Below, in pieces: positions 35,886 through 45,278 of a DNA stretch of 64,000 nt (position 1 is its first letter; every line of letters begins with the position of its first letter). The stretch is from Hymenobacter norwichensis DSM 15439 (lineage in GTDB: Bacteria > Bacteroidota > Bacteroidia > Cytophagales > Hymenobacteraceae), in assembly GCF_000420705.1 (NCBI RefSeq), contig NZ_ATVL01000011.1, positions 124,001-188,000 on the forward strand. The letters run 5' to 3'. The notes beneath the pieces were generated by a model. That model ran no database searches. It was not told where the DNA came from and was given only the letters and a program-made list of their open reading frames with translations. Position numbers and translations under genes: made by a program.

Positions 35886-37178
35886 TTAAGCGAAGAGCGG
35901 AAACTGCTGCATCCACTCGTTCACCTGGCCGCGCACGCGCAGCAGGTAAGCGTCGTCGTCGTTGTGCATCAGCACATCGTCAATCAGATCTACGATGCGG
36001 GCCATATCGGTTTCGCGCAGGCCACGGGTGGTAACGGCCGCCGACCCAATGCGCATGCCGCTGGTCACGAAGGGCGACTTGTCATCGAAGGGCACCATGT
36101 TTTTGTTGATGGTGATGTCGGCCTTGATGAGGGTATTTTCGGCCAGCTTGCCGCTGAGGCCCTTGCTGCGCAAGTCAATCAGCATCAAGTGGTTGTCGGT
36201 GCCGCCCGAAATAATTTGGTAGCCCCGGTCGGTGAAGCCCTTGGCCAGCGCCTGGGCATTGCGGATTACCTGCTGGGTGTACTCGGTGTAGGAGTCGCTC
36301 AGGGCCTCGCCAAATGCCACGGCCTTTGCACCGATAACGTGCTCGAGTGGGCCACCCTGGGTGCCAGGGAATACGCCCGAGTCCAGTAGCGCCGACATCA
36401 TGCGCAGCTCGCCTTTCGGGGTCTTCAACCCGAAGGGGTTTTCAAAGTCTTTGCCCAGCATGATGAGGCCGCCACGCGGGCCGCGCAACGTCTTATGGGT
36501 GGTAGTAGTAACGATGTGGCAGTGGTCGAACGGGTTGTTCAACAAACCTTTGGCAATCAGGCCACTGGGGTGCGAGATGTCGGCTAGCAGCAACGCGCCT
36601 ACCTCGTCGGCAGCTTCGCGCAGGGCTTTGTAGTCCCAGTCGCGGGAGTAGGCCGAGGCGCCGCAGATGATGAGCTTGGGCTGCTCCTGGCGGGCGGTGG
36701 CTTTCACCTTCTCCCAATCGATGAGGCCGGTTTCGGGCTCCACACCGTAGAACGACGGCTTGTAGAGCTTGCCCGAAAAGTTGACGGGCGAGCCGTGGGT
36801 AAGGTGACCACCGTGGCTGAGGTCGAAGCCCAGAATTTTGTCGCCGGGGTTGAGGATGGCTAGCATAACGGCGGCGTTGGCCTGCGCACCGGAGTGCGGC
36901 TGCACGTTCACCCACTCCACCCCAAATAGTTCCTTGGCCCGGTCGATGGCCAATTGCTCGATCTGGTCCACGATTTCGCAGCCACCGTAGTAGCGCTTGC
37001 CGGGGAGGCCCTCGGCGTATTTGTTGGTCAGGATGGAGCCCTGCGCCCGCATCACTTGCTCCGAAACGTAGTTTTCAGAGGCAATCAGTTCAATACCGTG
37101 CGTTTGCCGCTCTTTTTCGCGCTGAATCAGGTCGAAGATGGCGGTGTCTTGGGCGAGGGTCGGGGCTTGCGTTTCCAT
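35886..37178 (-). CDS. glyA: Serine hydroxymethyltransferase
   Basis: A 430-residue PLP enzyme starting at ATG 37178; the upstream extension has no conserved features. It shows IELIASENYVS, the GGCEIVDQIE motif, DISHPSGLIAKG and the PLP Lys at 229 within VTTTTHKTLRGPRGG. The family's full length is present. It converts serine and tetrahydrofolate to glycine and 5,10-methylene-tetrahydrofolate in the cytoplasm. The divergent neighbour is the VWA protein. Confidence 0.95.
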   Translation of the reverse strand: METQAPTLAQDTAIFDLIQREKERQTHGIELIASENYVSEQVMRAQGSILTNKYAEGLPGKRYYGGCEIVDQIEQLAIDRAKELFGVEWVNVQPHSGAQANAAVMLAILNPGDKILGFDLSHGGHLTHGSPVNFSGKLYKPSFYGVEPETGLIDWEKVKATARQEQPKLIICGASAYSRDWDYKALREAADEVGALLLADISHPSGLIAKGLLNNPFDHCHIVTTTTHKTLRGPRGGLIMLGKDFENPFGLKTPKGELRMMSALLDSGVFPGTQGGPLEHVIGAKAVAFGEALSDSYTEYTQQVIRNAQALAKGFTDRGYQIISGGTDNHLMLIDLRSKGLSGKLAENTLIKADITINKNMVPFDDKSPFVTSGMRIGSAAVTTRGLRETDMARIVDLIDDVLMHNDDDAYLLRVRGQVNEWMQQFPLFA

Positions 37179-37359
37179 AGGTTCAAAGGTACACGCACCG
37201 TCCGGAACTGCCAAGCTGCTTGTAAGCGCCCAACTCGGTGGCGGCAACTGACTCCGGCCGGTGGCTGTTTGCGGGTCCGTAAAAAGTTTTTCCAAGCGGT
37301 GTGGAATCCGGAAGGCGTGCGCATCAAACAGGTATCCGGTTCACTAACCCCTGCCTGTT

Positions 37360-39315
37360 ATGAAAAACTTTCTGCTTCTGCCGCTTTTGGTAGCCGCCGG
37401 TAGCCTGGCCATCGGAGCTGCTACCACTAGCCGCCCCACCGCGCAAGCCGCTACCCTCCGCCCCGTTCCCACCCCCGACACGCTCACGGTGCGCGGGCGC
37501 ATCACCGACCGTTCTACTGGACAGGGACTTCCGGGCGTAACGGTGCTGGTGAAAGGCACTACTACCGGGGTTTCTACTGCTCCTGATGGTGGGTATCGGG
37601 TGGTGATGCCTGCCGGTCATCGGGTGCTGATTATCAGTTATGTAGGCTATGTGACGCAAGAGCATACAGTCAGCAAGGACTACCAAGTGCTGAATGTTGC
37701 ACTGCAACCCGACTCCAGAACACTGAACGAGGTAGTAGTTGGTGGTGCATTGGCTGGAAAAGCAGCCGGTGTGCAAATCACAGCTCAGGGTAATGACCGA
37801 GGCTACGCAGCACCCGCCCGCAAAAGAAAACCCGGGGGGTGGTCGGGCGCCGGGTACGTTGCTGCTCCACGCCCTGCTCCTAGTGCCGGCGAAACCTATG
37901 CGCACACCCAGGAAGGTGGGTTTCGGAGCACCACCAAAGACCCGCTGAGCACCTTCAGTATTGATGTGGATGCGACCAGCTACTCCAACGTGCGCCGCTT
38001 CCTCAACCAGGGCCAGCTCCCGCCACCCGATGCCGTGCGCATCGAGGAAATGCTGAATTACTTTCAGTACGACTACCCGCAGCCCACCGGCCCCGAGCCG
38101 TTTTCTGTCACCACGGAACTAGCCGCTTGCCCCTGGAACCCAACCCACCAGTTGGTGCACGTGGGCTTACAAGGCAAAATCGTAGCCACCGACAAGCTGC
38201 CGCCCGCCAACTTAGTATTCCTCGTGGACGTGTCGGGCTCGATGATGGGCGACGACCGGCTGCCGCTGGTGCAGGCTGCTTTGCGGTTGCTGGTGAAGGA
38301 GTTGCGCCCGCAGGATAAGGTGGCGCTGGTGGTGTATGCCGGCGCGGCCGGGCTGGTACTGCCGCCCACTGCCGGCAACAAGCGCAGCGAGATTCTGCGG
38401 GCCATTGATAACCTACAGGCTGGGGGCTCCACGGCCGGCGGCGCTGGGTTGCGCCTGGCCTACCAAGTGGCGCGCGACAATTTTCAGAAAGACGGCAACA
38501 ACCGCGTGATTCTGGCCACCGACGGCGACTTCAACGTGGGTGAGCAAAGCGACGATGCCATGGAACACCTGATTGTGCAGGAACGGGAATCGGGGGTGTT
38601 CCTGACGGTGCTAGGCGTGGGCCAAGGCAATTATCAGGACAAGAAAATGGAGCTGCTGGCCGACAAAGGCAACGGCAATTACGCCTACCTCGACAACCTC
38701 GATGAGGCCCGGCGGGTGCTGGTGCGGCAGTTCGGCGGCACCCTCTTCACGCTGGCCAAAGACGTGAAGCTGCAAGTGGAGTTCAACCCGGCGCGGGTGC
38801 GCGAGTACCGCCTCATCGGCTACGAAAACCGCACCCTGGCCGCCGAAGACTTCAACAATGACCGCAAAGACGCCGGCGAAATGGGCGCCGGCCACACCGT
38901 GACGGCCCTTTACGAAGTGGTGCCCGTAGGCGCCCCCGCCGCCATCGACAAGCTGAAATACCAAGCGGGTGCTAGCGAGAAGCCAGCGCCGGCCTCCGCC
39001 GACTTGATGACCGTAAAGCTGCGCTACAAAGAGCCCCAGGGCAACACCAGCAAACTGTTTGAGCGCACCTTGCGCGGCCCTGTGGCTCCGTTGGAGCGCG
39101 CTTCTGAAAATCTCCGTTTTGCAGCTGCCGTGGCCCAATTTGGCATGTTGTTGCGCGCGTCCGAGTATCGGGGCGACGCCACTTGGGCGGCTACGGCGAA
39201 GTTGGCCGAGGGAGCCCGCGGCAAAGACCCAGAAGGGTACCGGGCCGAGCTAGTGCGGTTGATGAAAGCAGCAGAGGGCTTGCAACCTTCGGTGGGTGCA
39301 TATGACTCTCGTTAA
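37360..39315 (+). CDS. VWA-domain protein with receptor-like N-terminus
   Basis: A 651-residue exported protein (signal about 1-24). Residues 42-115 are a CarboxypepD_reg-like domain (VRGRITDRSTGQGLPGVTVLVKG). The next segment, LNEVVVGGALAGKAAGVQIT at about 122-141, looks like the start of a SusC-type plug that has been cut short. A YfbK-like N-terminal segment follows (MLNYFQYDYP near 231), then a VWA domain with a MIDAS motif DVSGS at 290-294 and a C-terminal DUF3520-like part. The mix suggests an adhesion or assembly role at the envelope. Partners are unknown. Confidence 0.85.
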   Translation: MKNFLLLPLLVAAGSLAIGAATTSRPTAQAATLRPVPTPDTLTVRGRITDRSTGQGLPGVTVLVKGTTTGVSTAPDGGYRVVMPAGHRVLIISYVGYVTQEHTVSKDYQVLNVALQPDSRTLNEVVVGGALAGKAAGVQITAQGNDRGYAAPARKRKPGGWSGAGYVAAPRPAPSAGETYAHTQEGGFRSTTKDPLSTFSIDVDATSYSNVRRFLNQGQLPPPDAVRIEEMLNYFQYDYPQPTGPEPFSVTTELAACPWNPTHQLVHVGLQGKIVATDKLPPANLVFLVDVSGSMMGDDRLPLVQAALRLLVKELRPQDKVALVVYAGAAGLVLPPTAGNKRSEILRAIDNLQAGGSTAGGAGLRLAYQVARDNFQKDGNNRVILATDGDFNVGEQSDDAMEHLIVQERESGVFLTVLGVGQGNYQDKKMELLADKGNGNYAYLDNLDEARRVLVRQFGGTLFTLAKDVKLQVEFNPARVREYRLIGYENRTLAAEDFNNDRKDAGEMGAGHTVTALYEVVPVGAPAAIDKLKYQAGASEKPAPASADLMTVKLRYKEPQGNTSKLFERTLRGPVAPLERASENLRFAAAVAQFGMLLRASEYRGDATWAATAKLAEGARGKDPEGYRAELVRLMKAAEGLQPSVGAYDSR

Positions 39316-39438
39316 GAGAGGGTTAGATAGTTGGTCGGGCTGGGGCTTCACTCACCTATTGCGGCGGGAATTCCGGCGGGTTGCAGACCGCCGGGTGCAC
39401 AGTGCCCGTTGTACCCGGCCTGACCTTTGGTATTAAAA

Positions 39439-39472
39439 AAGAAGGCCCCACCGAAGTCGGTGGGGCTTTCTT
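39439..39472. terminator. Bidirectional terminator
   Basis: AAGAAGGCCCCACCGA pairs with TCGGTGGGGCTTTCTT with one mismatch around AG. Runs of A on the left and T on the right fit both convergent genes. Confidence 0.85.
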
Positions 39473-39502
39473 GGTTTACACTAAACGAAAAGTGCAGGGC
39501 GC

Positions 39503-40273
39503 TTAGAACGAGTAGTTCAATGAGGCCTTGATGACGCGGTTTTGCGCATCGAAACGGTTGTTTTTATCTAATGACGACAGGCCGTAATCGTAGCCGGCGC
39601 TGAGGCCGAAGCCGCTGTCGAACTGGTAGCCCAGGCCGCCTACCACGCCAAAATCGACGGTGCGGAACTGGTCTTTGACATCAAAATCCTGCTTGTAAGC
39701 CGAGAAGCCCAGGGCACCCGCTTCCACGCGGGCCTTGTTGCTCACCAGGAACGATACCTGCGGGCCGGCATAGAGGTAGAAGCCGGGCGTGAGGTAGGCC
39801 TTGGCCAGCACCGGCACATCAATATAAGCCATGCGCGAGGTGGCCGTTACGCGGGCATTCAGGAAGTCGAGGGCCGGAAATGGTACGGTGCCCTGTAGTT
39901 TCGCGCCTTTCTCAGAGTAGCTGATGCCGGGCTCGATGGCGAAACCAGCGCTGATTGGCAGCGTGGCGTACATGCCCACGTGGAAACCAGGCTTCATCTC
40001 CTTGGTCACGGCGCCGTTGGCGAAGCTGGCCACGTCCATCACGCTCTGCACCGCATCCCCCGACCAGTCCGACACGTTCACGCCGGCCCGGATACCTATT
40101 TTGGGCGTTAGGGCCGTGCCAGTAGACCGGGTGGAATACACGGGGCGGGCCTGGGGCCGGCCGCTGTAGGCCGGTACGCGGTGGGTCTGGACTTGGGCTT
40201 CGGCAGCCAGCGAAAAACCGGAAAACAAAAGGGTAGCCGCAGCCAGGCGGCCGAAAAGTCGCTTCGTATTCAT
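39503..40273 (-). CDS. Outer-membrane beta-barrel protein
   Basis: A 256-residue protein starting at ATG 40273 with a signal peptide ending SLAAEAQ. The mature part alternates short strands ending in aromatic residues, with IGIRAGVNVSDWSG near the start and ends ...KASLNYSF, as in PorT-like and OMP beta-barrel families of this phylum. There are no catalytic residues. It is probably a small outer-membrane barrel of unknown role. Confidence 0.78.
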   Translation of the reverse strand: MNTKRLFGRLAAATLLFSGFSLAAEAQVQTHRVPAYSGRPQARPVYSTRSTGTALTPKIGIRAGVNVSDWSGDAVQSVMDVASFANGAVTKEMKPGFHVGMYATLPISAGFAIEPGISYSEKGAKLQGTVPFPALDFLNARVTATSRMAYIDVPVLAKAYLTPGFYLYAGPQVSFLVSNKARVEAGALGFSAYKQDFDVKDQFRTVDFGVVGGLGYQFDSGFGLSAGYDYGLSSLDKNNRFDAQNRVIKASLNYSF

Positions 40274-40642
40274 AGCTGAAAGAGTGTTGAGGTTGGGGGC
40301 CGGGCCACGTTGCGCAGCGTGGGGCAGCCGGTGTTGTAAGGGGTAATTACAAAACCGTGCCAAACTTTTACCGGGCCTCATACGACCAGTTCAGACATTA
40401 GCCGGTGCAGAAGATTCCGGCAACCATTTCGGTTGCGATAAAAAGCTCGCCGGCCGCTTGATAAACTGTGGCAGCAGGTAGATGCAAGAACAAGCCGATC
40501 TGCATTAGCTGCACGCCTTATATTGTGTTACTGTGAAAAATACAGCTGCATCTAGGCAAAACCATAACAGCAGCATCTTGCAGCAGTAACATTGGCTTTA
40601 CCGTCGGCTAGAACCTTTGCGGCCTCATTCTAGCCCGTCGCT
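40274..40642. other. Divergent intergenic region
   Basis: A 369-bp gap between the barrel protein and the TonB receptor. It holds several short GCAGC/GATGCA direct and inverted repeats at 40455-40590 that could be operator-like, but no clear promoter, riboswitch or small gene. Confidence 0.4.
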
Positions 40643-43600
40643 ATGCGCAAAGCTTTTCCTCTCTTCCCTACTATTGTTTCAGTAGCTCTGCTGAATGCCG
40701 CTTCAGGTTTCGGCCAGTCCACCGACGCCTCCATTGCTGGGCGCGTGGTGGACGAAAAAGGCGTGACGCTGCCCGGCGTTACCATCATCGTCCGCAATGA
40801 AGCCACTGGCTTCCAGACCACTACCGTTACCAACGGTGAAGGCCGCTACTTCCTACGGCAACTCCCACTAGGCAAGCCCTACACCGTGCGGGCCAGCTAC
40901 ATCGGCTCGACCAACCAAGTGAAAAACGAATTGGCCCTGAACCTAGGCGACCAGCTAGCCGTGGATTTCATGATGCAGCCTGCCGCCGTAGGCTTACAGG
41001 AAGTGGTGGTGCGCGGCAATGCCCTCAACAGCCGCATCGACCGGCTGGGCAGCAGCACGGCCATCACCGACCAAACCATCCGGCAGATTCCGGTGCTCAA
41101 CCGCAGCTTTGCTAACCTGGCCTCGCTAGCGCCTACCACCAACGGCGGCAGCGTGGGCGGTCAGTTGGCCTCGTCTACTAACTACCTGATTGATGGGGTG
41201 AGTGCCCGCAACAACCTCACGTCGGGGGCAGTAGGTAACGGGCCGTACTCGCTTTCCCTGGAAGCCATCCGCGAATTTGAGGTGGCCACCAACGTGTACG
41301 ACGTGACCCAGGGCCGGCAGGGCGGCGGCACCATCAGCGCCGTGACCAAGTCGGGCACCAACACGCTTACGGGCTCGATTTTCGACTACTACCGCGCCGA
41401 TTTTCTGGCCAGCCCCTACGACATCCGGGGCAACCGCCGCACCCAGAATTTCACCACCAACCAGTACGGTTTCAGCCTCGCGGGGCCCATCATCAAAGAC
41501 AAGCTGCACTTCTTCACGGCACTAGACCGGCAAGACCAGTCAGCGCCGTTTTTCATTGCCGATATCAAGTCGGATGCCGATGCCAATGCCTTAGGTATCA
41601 GCAAGGGCGCGCTGGATACGGTGCTTACTATTGCCCGCACCAAGTACGGCCTGAGTGAGGCCCGGCAAACGGGCGAGTTCGGGCGCAAGACGGTGAACAA
41701 CACGTTTTTCGCGCGCCTCGACTGGCAGATCAACGACCGGAACCGCCTGACGCTGCGCAACAACTACAGCGACTACGACAACCCCAACAGCACCGACGAC
41801 AACTCGGCCATCAACCTGTACGAGGTGTACGGCAACTTCAAGTCGCGCGAAAACAGCACGTTGGCTTCGTTGCGTACCCAGTTCAGCCCGAACCTGCTCA
41901 ACGAATTGAAAGTGCAGTACCAAACCGTGAAGCGCGACTACACGCCCAACGACCAGCTGCCAAGCGCCAATATTCCGCGGGCCATTGTGACGGTTCGTTC
42001 GCGCCTGCCCAACGGCCGGCAGGGCAGCACCTCGGTGCAGCTCGGGGGCCAGCGCTTCACGCCCGAAAACAACCTGGAAAACCAGGTGCAGTTGGTCAAC
42101 ACCACCTACCTAACCAAGGGCCGCTACAACTTCACCTTCGGCACCGACAACACCCTGACTTACCTGGATACCTACATTTCCAGCGAGCAAAACGGGCGCT
42201 TCGTGTTCAACAGCGTGCAGGAATTCGACGACCTGAACCCGACCCGCTACGCCCGTGAGGTGCCACTGCAAGGCGTGCCGTCGGTGCAGCAGTATGTGTT
42301 GAATACCTCGTTGTTTGGGCAGGCGCAGTACAATCCCATGACCAACGTGGAAGCCATTGTGGGCTTGCGCTGGGACATGACCAGCTACCTGACGGCGGGT
42401 GCCTACAACCCCGTGGTGAAAGAAGCCTTGGGCTTGCGCACCAACAACAACCCCACCGACTGGAACAACTTTCAGCCCCGCGCGCAGCTAACCTGGGACG
42501 TGAAAGGCGAACGAAAAAGTATCGTGCGGCTGGGCGGCGGTATTTTCTCGGCCAACCCCATCAACTACGCACAGGTCAACAACATCCAGAACAGCGGCAC
42601 CAAGGTGGCCTCCATTGACGTGACGCGGCCAGCAACGGGCGAGAATCCGGTACCGCGCCCCGACTTCATTGCCTACCGCGCCGACCCAAATACGGCCCCC
42701 GGTTTGCTGCCCGGCGTGCCGTACGTATCAACCATCAACCTGAACGACGAGAACTTGCAGGTGCCCAACATCTACAAGGCCAACCTGAGCGTGAACCGCA
42801 TTGTGAACAGCTGGCTGCGGGTGGGCGTGAACCTTATGTACTCCTCTACCCGCGACAACTACGTGTACCTGGACCGTAACCTGGTAGACCAGCCCTACTT
42901 CACGCTTGATAACGAAGCCAACCGGGGCGTGTTCGTGCCCGCCAATACCATCACGGCGGCGGGCATTACCAACAACGTGCTGGGCCGCAAAACGCAGGCG
43001 GTGGGCCGCACCCTGGAGTTCACCAACGGCGCCAAAGTGCGGCAGGCGGCTATGGTGGTGGATGCCGAGGTGCGCTACTTCCGCGACGGGTATTTCAACG
43101 CCAGCTACACCCTCAACGACACGCGCGACAACACGTCCTACAATGGTAACGTGGCCAATACGTCCACGTTCCGGCCCATCAAGTCGGACCCGCGCAGCCT
43201 GAGCGAAATCAACTACTCCGACAACCAGTTCCGGCACAAAGTGGTGTTCTTCGGCTCCTCGCCTACCGTGAAAGGTTTCGCGCTGAGCGCCCGGTTTACC
43301 GGCCTCGGGGGTAGCCGCTACTCGCTGCTCGTGGATGCCGATATCAATGGCGACTTCGTGGGCGGCCCCGGAACCGACAACGACCTGGCCTTCGTGTTCG
43401 ACCCTAGCAACCCGGAAACCAACCCGGCCGTGGCGGCCTCCATGCAGAAGGTGCTCGACAACCCCGACAACCGCGCCAAAGACTACATCCGCCGCAGCCT
43501 CGGCACCATTGCCGACCGCAACGGCGGCGTCAACCCCTTTGCCGGTACGTTTGATGTGCGCCTGCAAAAAACCTTCAAACTGTTTAAAACCCAGGGCCTC

Positions 43601-43810
43601 ACCTTCAGCGTGGACGCCTTCAACTTCGCCAACCTGCTCAACAAGGACTGGGGCGTGAATTACAATCTGCCCAACCAGAACCTGCTGTCGGTGACGGGCT
43701 TCAACCAAACGACGCGCCGCTACACCTACCGCGTCAACGAAAACGTGGGCGTCATCAACCAGGGCGGCACACCTTACCAATTGCAGCTGGGCGCCCGCTA
43801 TTCTTTCTAA
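40643..43810 (+). CDS. TonB-dependent receptor
   Basis: A 1055-residue outer-membrane receptor. After the signal peptide comes a CarboxypepD_reg-like domain (ASIAGRVVDEKGVTLPGVTII, about residues 28-110), then a plug with LQEVVVRGNALNSRIDRLGSSTAITD and LNRSFANLASLAPT. It continues into a long beta-barrel ending GARYSF with a terminal aromatic residue. It lacks the SusD partner, so it is likely a receptor without a surface lipoprotein lid. The substrate is not apparent. A phosphodiesterase follows after 27 bp. Confidence 0.92.
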   Translation: MRKAFPLFPTIVSVALLNAASGFGQSTDASIAGRVVDEKGVTLPGVTIIVRNEATGFQTTTVTNGEGRYFLRQLPLGKPYTVRASYIGSTNQVKNELALNLGDQLAVDFMMQPAAVGLQEVVVRGNALNSRIDRLGSSTAITDQTIRQIPVLNRSFANLASLAPTTNGGSVGGQLASSTNYLIDGVSARNNLTSGAVGNGPYSLSLEAIREFEVATNVYDVTQGRQGGGTISAVTKSGTNTLTGSIFDYYRADFLASPYDIRGNRRTQNFTTNQYGFSLAGPIIKDKLHFFTALDRQDQSAPFFIADIKSDADANALGISKGALDTVLTIARTKYGLSEARQTGEFGRKTVNNTFFARLDWQINDRNRLTLRNNYSDYDNPNSTDDNSAINLYEVYGNFKSRENSTLASLRTQFSPNLLNELKVQYQTVKRDYTPNDQLPSANIPRAIVTVRSRLPNGRQGSTSVQLGGQRFTPENNLENQVQLVNTTYLTKGRYNFTFGTDNTLTYLDTYISSEQNGRFVFNSVQEFDDLNPTRYAREVPLQGVPSVQQYVLNTSLFGQAQYNPMTNVEAIVGLRWDMTSYLTAGAYNPVVKEALGLRTNNNPTDWNNFQPRAQLTWDVKGERKSIVRLGGGIFSANPINYAQVNNIQNSGTKVASIDVTRPATGENPVPRPDFIAYRADPNTAPGLLPGVPYVSTINLNDENLQVPNIYKANLSVNRIVNSWLRVGVNLMYSSTRDNYVYLDRNLVDQPYFTLDNEANRGVFVPANTITAAGITNNVLGRKTQAVGRTLEFTNGAKVRQAAMVVDAEVRYFRDGYFNASYTLNDTRDNTSYNGNVANTSTFRPIKSDPRSLSEINYSDNQFRHKVVFFGSSPTVKGFALSARFTGLGGSRYSLLVDADINGDFVGGPGTDNDLAFVFDPSNPETNPAVAASMQKVLDNPDNRAKDYIRRSLGTIADRNGGVNPFAGTFDVRLQKTFKLFKTQGLTFSVDAFNFANLLNKDWGVNYNLPNQNLLSVTGFNQTTRRYTYRVNENVGVINQGGTPYQLQLGARYSF

Positions 43811-43837
43811 GCATTCGTTACCTTTTTCTTCTCTTGT

Positions 43838-45172
43838 ATGAAGTCGTTTATTGCCACCGTAGGGTTGAGTTTTGGACTTGCACTGACCTCGTTTGGTCAG
43901 GCCGCTAAGCACGTAGTGCTGATTAGCATCGACGGGTTCCGGCCCGATTTCTACCGCGAAGCCAAGTGGCCAACGCCCAACTTGCAGCGCATGGCCGCGC
44001 AGGGCACTTCGGCCGATGGCGTGCGGGGCGTGTTTCCGAGCGTTACGTATCCGTCGCACACCACGCTCATTACGGGCGTGGCGCCGGCCCAACACGGCAT
44101 CTACTACAACTCGCCCTTCGAGCCCGATGGCGCTACCGGCCGCTGGTACTGGGAGGAAAATCTCATCAAAACCGAAACCCTCTGGGACGCCGTGCACAAA
44201 GCCGGCCTGAAATCGGCCTCCGTAATGTGGCCCGTATCGGTGGGCGCGCCGATTGACTACAACGTGCCCGAATATTGGTCGCTCGATAAGAACGTGGACC
44301 GGTTCACGCCGGTACGCCAGCAAACCATGCCCAAGGGCCTGCTGGAGGAAATCGAACTGAACGCCACCGGCAAACTCACGGCCCGCGACATGAGCAGCGA
44401 CTACGTGAGCGGCGACGAAAACGGCAGCCGCATGGCCGCTTATATCCTGACCACCTACAAGCCCGCCCTACTCACTCTGCACGTATTCGGGGTAGACCAC
44501 GCCGAGCACCAAGACGGCCGCGACGGGGAACATGTGCGCCGCGCCCTAGCCACCGCCGACTGGGTGGTGGGCAACATCGTGGAGGCCCTGGCCAAGGCCG
44601 GTATTGATAAAGAAACGGCCGTGATAGTTACCGGTGACCACGGCTTCGTGGATATCAATACCACGCTGGCACCCAACGTGTGGCTGGCCCAAAACGGCCT
44701 GTATGGCGCCAACAAAGGCGAGTGGAAAGCGCAGTTCCACACCTCGGGCGCGGCCGCTTTCCTGATGCTGAAAAACAAGAACGACAAGAAAACCCTGGAG
44801 CAAGTCCGCCAGCTGTTGGCCGCTGCCCCCGCCGAGCAGCGCAAGCTGTTCCGAGTGGTGGAGCGCGCCGAGCTAGACCGAGTAGGCGCCGACCCGAACG
44901 TGGCGCTGGCCTTGGCACCGGTGCCCGGCGTATCAATGAACGGCAGCCGCGAAGGCGCGGTGGTGCGGCCCGGTAAAGGCGGTACCCACGGCTTCTTCCC
45001 CGATTTCGCGCAGATTCAAACCGGCTTTATCGGTTTCGGTGCTGGTTTCAAGGCGGGCGAAGTGGTGCCGCAAATGGCCTTGCAAGATGTGGCGCCGATT
45101 ACGGCGCGGCTACTAGGGTTGCCTTTCACCGGTGCCCAAAGCCCGCTGCCCATGCAGATAGTAAAGCAATAA
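43838..45172 (+). CDS. Nucleotide pyrophosphatase/phosphodiesterase-like enzyme
   Basis: A 444-residue secreted enzyme of the alkaline phosphatase superfamily. A signal peptide of about 22 residues precedes VVLISIDGFRPDF with metal ligand Asp 32. The nucleophile Thr is 70 in FPSVTYPSHTTL, as in NPP-type phosphodiesterases. Later ligands include VFGVDHAEH and VTGDHGF. It probably hydrolyses nucleotide or phosphodiester bonds in the periplasm. It starts 27 bp after the TonB receptor, so receptor and enzyme are likely one operon that takes up a phosphorylated compound. Confidence 0.9.
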   Translation: MKSFIATVGLSFGLALTSFGQAAKHVVLISIDGFRPDFYREAKWPTPNLQRMAAQGTSADGVRGVFPSVTYPSHTTLITGVAPAQHGIYYNSPFEPDGATGRWYWEENLIKTETLWDAVHKAGLKSASVMWPVSVGAPIDYNVPEYWSLDKNVDRFTPVRQQTMPKGLLEEIELNATGKLTARDMSSDYVSGDENGSRMAAYILTTYKPALLTLHVFGVDHAEHQDGRDGEHVRRALATADWVVGNIVEALAKAGIDKETAVIVTGDHGFVDINTTLAPNVWLAQNGLYGANKGEWKAQFHTSGAAAFLMLKNKNDKKTLEQVRQLLAAAPAEQRKLFRVVERAELDRVGADPNVALALAPVPGVSMNGSREGAVVRPGKGGTHGFFPDFAQIQTGFIGFGAGFKAGEVVPQMALQDVAPITARLLGLPFTGAQSPLPMQIVKQ

Positions 45173-45226
45173 GGGCGTAGCGGCTGGCTGGTACGGTACC
45201 ACCTAGCTGCTGAAACCGCCAGATGG

Positions 45227-45278
45227 AAAATAAGGTCTGAGTTGAACAGCCGCTACTGCTCAACTCAGACCTTATTTT
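45227..45278. terminator. Bidirectional terminator with 19-bp perfect arms
   Basis: Arms 45227-45245 and 45260-45278 are perfect inverted repeats around 14 bases, with A-rich and T-rich ends. It lies between the convergent phosphodiesterase and TPR genes and overlaps the TPR stop. Confidence 0.88.

Noticed and set aside
42728..44323. 531-codon minus-strand open frame
   Set aside because: It overlaps the TonB receptor and phosphodiesterase genes, which are full-length with correct motifs, and its sequence has the same His/Val/Gly-rich shadow composition.
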